This document shows, piece by piece, positions 62,566 through 64,000 of a stretch of DNA of 64,000 nt (the first letter of the stretch is position 1; each line of letters begins with the position of its first letter). The translations under genes and the position numbers were made by a program. The notes below the pieces were generated by a model, which was not told the DNA's origin, did not search any database, and saw nothing but the letters and a program-made list of their open reading frames with translations. The stretch is from the NCBI RefSeq assembly GCF_010092985.1, contig NZ_CP048106.1:62001-126000 (forward strand), read 5' to 3'. This DNA is from Pontibacter pudoricolor. GTDB lineage: Bacteria > Bacteroidota > Bacteroidia > Cytophagales > Hymenobacteraceae.

Positions 62566-62904
62566 CTGGGTAAAGGGCAGTTTAGTGCTATACAAGTAAG
62601 CGAAAATCTTTTGAAGAACATACCGTAATTTTGCCGGCAGCAAGTAAAGAAAGCATTCATGATATCCCGACAAGTTTACTTAATTTACAGTAAGCTCTAA
62701 CCGAAATCAACAGTGTTGAAATGATGTTTCTGAGATGCAGTTAAGTGTAGGATACCCACGCAGCTAAACATTACGTATTTATATTTCAGGATGTTTGGCT
62801 TTATCTCTATGTTTTAATATTTGCATGGATTAGTTAAAAACGAAGCCGAACAACTGCCTACAATTCTCTTTATTTGCTTACTTGCAGTAATTTTACTTAC
62901 AGAG

Positions 62905-63714
62905 ATGCTTGACTTCCCGAACGCAAAAATAAATTTAGGTTTACAGATCATCGAAAAACGGCCTGATGGGTTTCATAACCTGGAGTCGTGCTTTTACCCT
63001 GTGCAGTGGTGCGATGCCCTGGAGGTTTTACCGGCGGCGCAGAATACATTTACCATGAGCGGCCTGCCAGTGCCCGGAGACACCGAATCCAACCTTTGCC
63101 TGAAAGCTTATAAGTTACTTGAGAAAGCCCACAACCTGCCGCCCGTGCACATGCACCTGCACAAAGTTATTCCGATGGGAGCGGGGCTGGGCGGTGGTTC
63201 TGCCGATGCTGCCTTTGTGCTGCGTATCCTGAATAAGCTTTTTGACCTTAATCTACCTACCGAAGAATTGCAGAATTATGCCCGCCAGTTGGGCAGCGAC
63301 TGTGCTTTTTTTATAGAGAATAAGCCCGTAATTGCCGTAGAGCGGGGTGACGTTTTTATGCCGGCTCTCCTTGACCTGAGCGGCTATAGTTGTGTAGTGG
63401 TGTATCCGGGAATCCATATCACAACGGCTGAAGCTTATGCCGGTGTTACCCCGGGAAAGCCGGTCTGCTCTATAGAAATGATCCTGAAACAGGATATTAA
63501 ACTATGGAAAGACATCATGCACAACGATTTTGAGAAATCACTTTTCCCAAAGTACCCTGAGCTGGCAGTCCTGAAAGAAAATTTATACGAAGCAGGAGCC
63601 GTTTACGCGTCCATGACGGGTTCGGGCTCTGCTGTATATGGTATATTTAAAGGCGATACGCCGACAAACTTAATCTTTCCTGAAAATTACCTCCTCTGGA
63701 AAGGCCTTCTTTAG
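62905..63714 (+). CDS. ispE: 4-diphosphocytidyl-2-C-methyl-D-erythritol kinase
   Basis: A 269-residue GHMP kinase of the MEP isoprenoid pathway. MLDFPNAKINLGLQIIEKRPDGFHNLESCF is the diagnostic N-terminus, and the ATP-binding GHMP motif is IPMGAGLGGGSADAA (residues 89-103). The C-terminal MTGSGSAVYGIF is also typical. The ATG at 62905 was chosen over 62821 because it is the family start; the extension is a hydrophobic AT-rich run. Its 3' end overlaps the convergent EamA gene by 45 bases. Confidence 0.95.
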   Translation: MLDFPNAKINLGLQIIEKRPDGFHNLESCFYPVQWCDALEVLPAAQNTFTMSGLPVPGDTESNLCLKAYKLLEKAHNLPPVHMHLHKVIPMGAGLGGGSADAAFVLRILNKLFDLNLPTEELQNYARQLGSDCAFFIENKPVIAVERGDVFMPALLDLSGYSCVVVYPGIHITTAEAYAGVTPGKPVCSIEMILKQDIKLWKDIMHNDFEKSLFPKYPELAVLKENLYEAGAVYASMTGSGSAVYGIFKGDTPTNLIFPENYLLWKGLL

Positions 63715-64000
63715 TTTTTTGCGACGCTCAGCCACCGTATTTATGACAGGGTAAATGAATACGCTCAGCAGAATTATACTTGCCCCCACATAAAATTCAG
63801 AAGAGAGCTGGCTGCCCTCATTAAAAATAAAAATAGCCAGGATAATGCCGTAAACAGGTTCCAGGTTCACGGTCAGGTTCATGGTAAAAGCAGAAATACG
63901 CTGCATTAATCTTACGCCAGCCGTGTAAGCATACACCGTACAAGCCAGTATAAGTACTGCCATGTACACCCAATCCATCGGAACCATGCTAAAGTTTAGC
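63670..64000 (-). CDS. EamA/DMT family transporter (partial, 5' end beyond the window)
   Basis: The last 109 or so residues of a drug/metabolite-type transporter, with three hydrophobic helices (VLILACTVYAYTAG, TVNLEPVYGIILAIFIF, YVGASIILLSVFIYPVI) and the EamA-typical MNLTVNLEPVYG segment. The frame stays open to the window end, and residues before the first Met (LNFS) read on, so the gene starts outside the window. It may export an amino acid or nucleoside; substrate unknown. Confidence 0.85.
   Translation of the reverse strand, partial: LNFSMVPMDWVYMAVLILACTVYAYTAGVRLMQRISAFTMNLTVNLEPVYGIILAIFIFNEGSQLSSEFYVGASIILLSVFIYPVINTVAERRKKLKKAFPEEVIFRKD

Overview
The window looks like chromosome from a member of the Bacteroidota, order Cytophagales, most likely Hymenobacteraceae (Pontibacter-like). 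The grounds are family-level: PorT- and PorE-like type IX secretion proteins, a DUF5606 protein, a lone atpD-atpC pair with a very short epsilon subunit, menaquinone-type UbiE/MenG, promoter-like TAnnTTTG motifs instead of classic -10 boxes, and many AGC-lipoproteins. No phage, conjugative element, CRISPR array or rRNA operon is visible. One tRNA gene (Gln, UUG) is present.

Layout. 1-5.4 kb: end of a family 2 glycosyltransferase, an acyl-ACP desaturase, a DUF559 nuclease-like gene enclosed by 40-bp hairpin inverted repeats, and a VWA protein / MoxR-like AAA+ ATPase pair. 5.4-11 kb: small metabolic and membrane genes (methyltransferase, ABM monooxygenase, DUF7010, zinc-less alcohol dehydrogenase bracketed by a direct repeat, cyclophilin, FAS1 lipoprotein, SDR). 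11-18 kb: rsgA-waaA, HAD, VOC, crcB, HxlR/DsbA divergent pair, and a Fur-like regulator with peroxiredoxin. 18-24 kb: enoyl-CoA hydratase, aspartate kinase, fructose-bisphosphatase, DUF5606, TonB-C protein, engB. 23.7-29.7 kb: two PD40/TPR envelope proteins (one a full PorE-like OmpA protein), menG, a frameshifted porT and an SDR. 29.8-36 kb: a Gln/Gly/Ser-rich disordered protein, two paralogous lipoproteins with a possible CotH/Fam20-like kinase fold, and an OmpA-family protein. 36.8-45.9 kb: typA, msrB lipoprotein, a 1-kb repeat field, metG, a REP-associated transposase (RAYT) block and an MFS transporter. 46-54 kb: acyltransferase, the pth-rplY-prs cluster, tRNA-Gln, purL. 54-64 kb: atpD-atpC, rhodanese, a PaaE-like reductase, a K+/H+ antiporter, a PLP gamma-synthase, a DegT aminotransferase, ispE and part of an EamA transporter.

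Most genes are housekeeping, in short operons or singly, and many end in strong hairpin terminators. The unusual content is repetitive: (1) a decamer palindrome AACTATAGTT and its halves, scattered very densely in genes and spacers; (2) at least twelve REP-like palindromes built on GAGACGCAA...TTGCGTCTC around a RAYT transposase, one of them inside the transposase gene; (3) a 109-bp dispersed repeat with a GTTGTTGGTG hairpin; (4) GTCATTTCGAACG-type and CCCCTCC/GGAGGGG-type repeats; (5) GTTAGAAAG-type simple repeats. Start codons were moved inward from the longest open frame where a signal peptide, conserved family start or promoter-like motif supported it.
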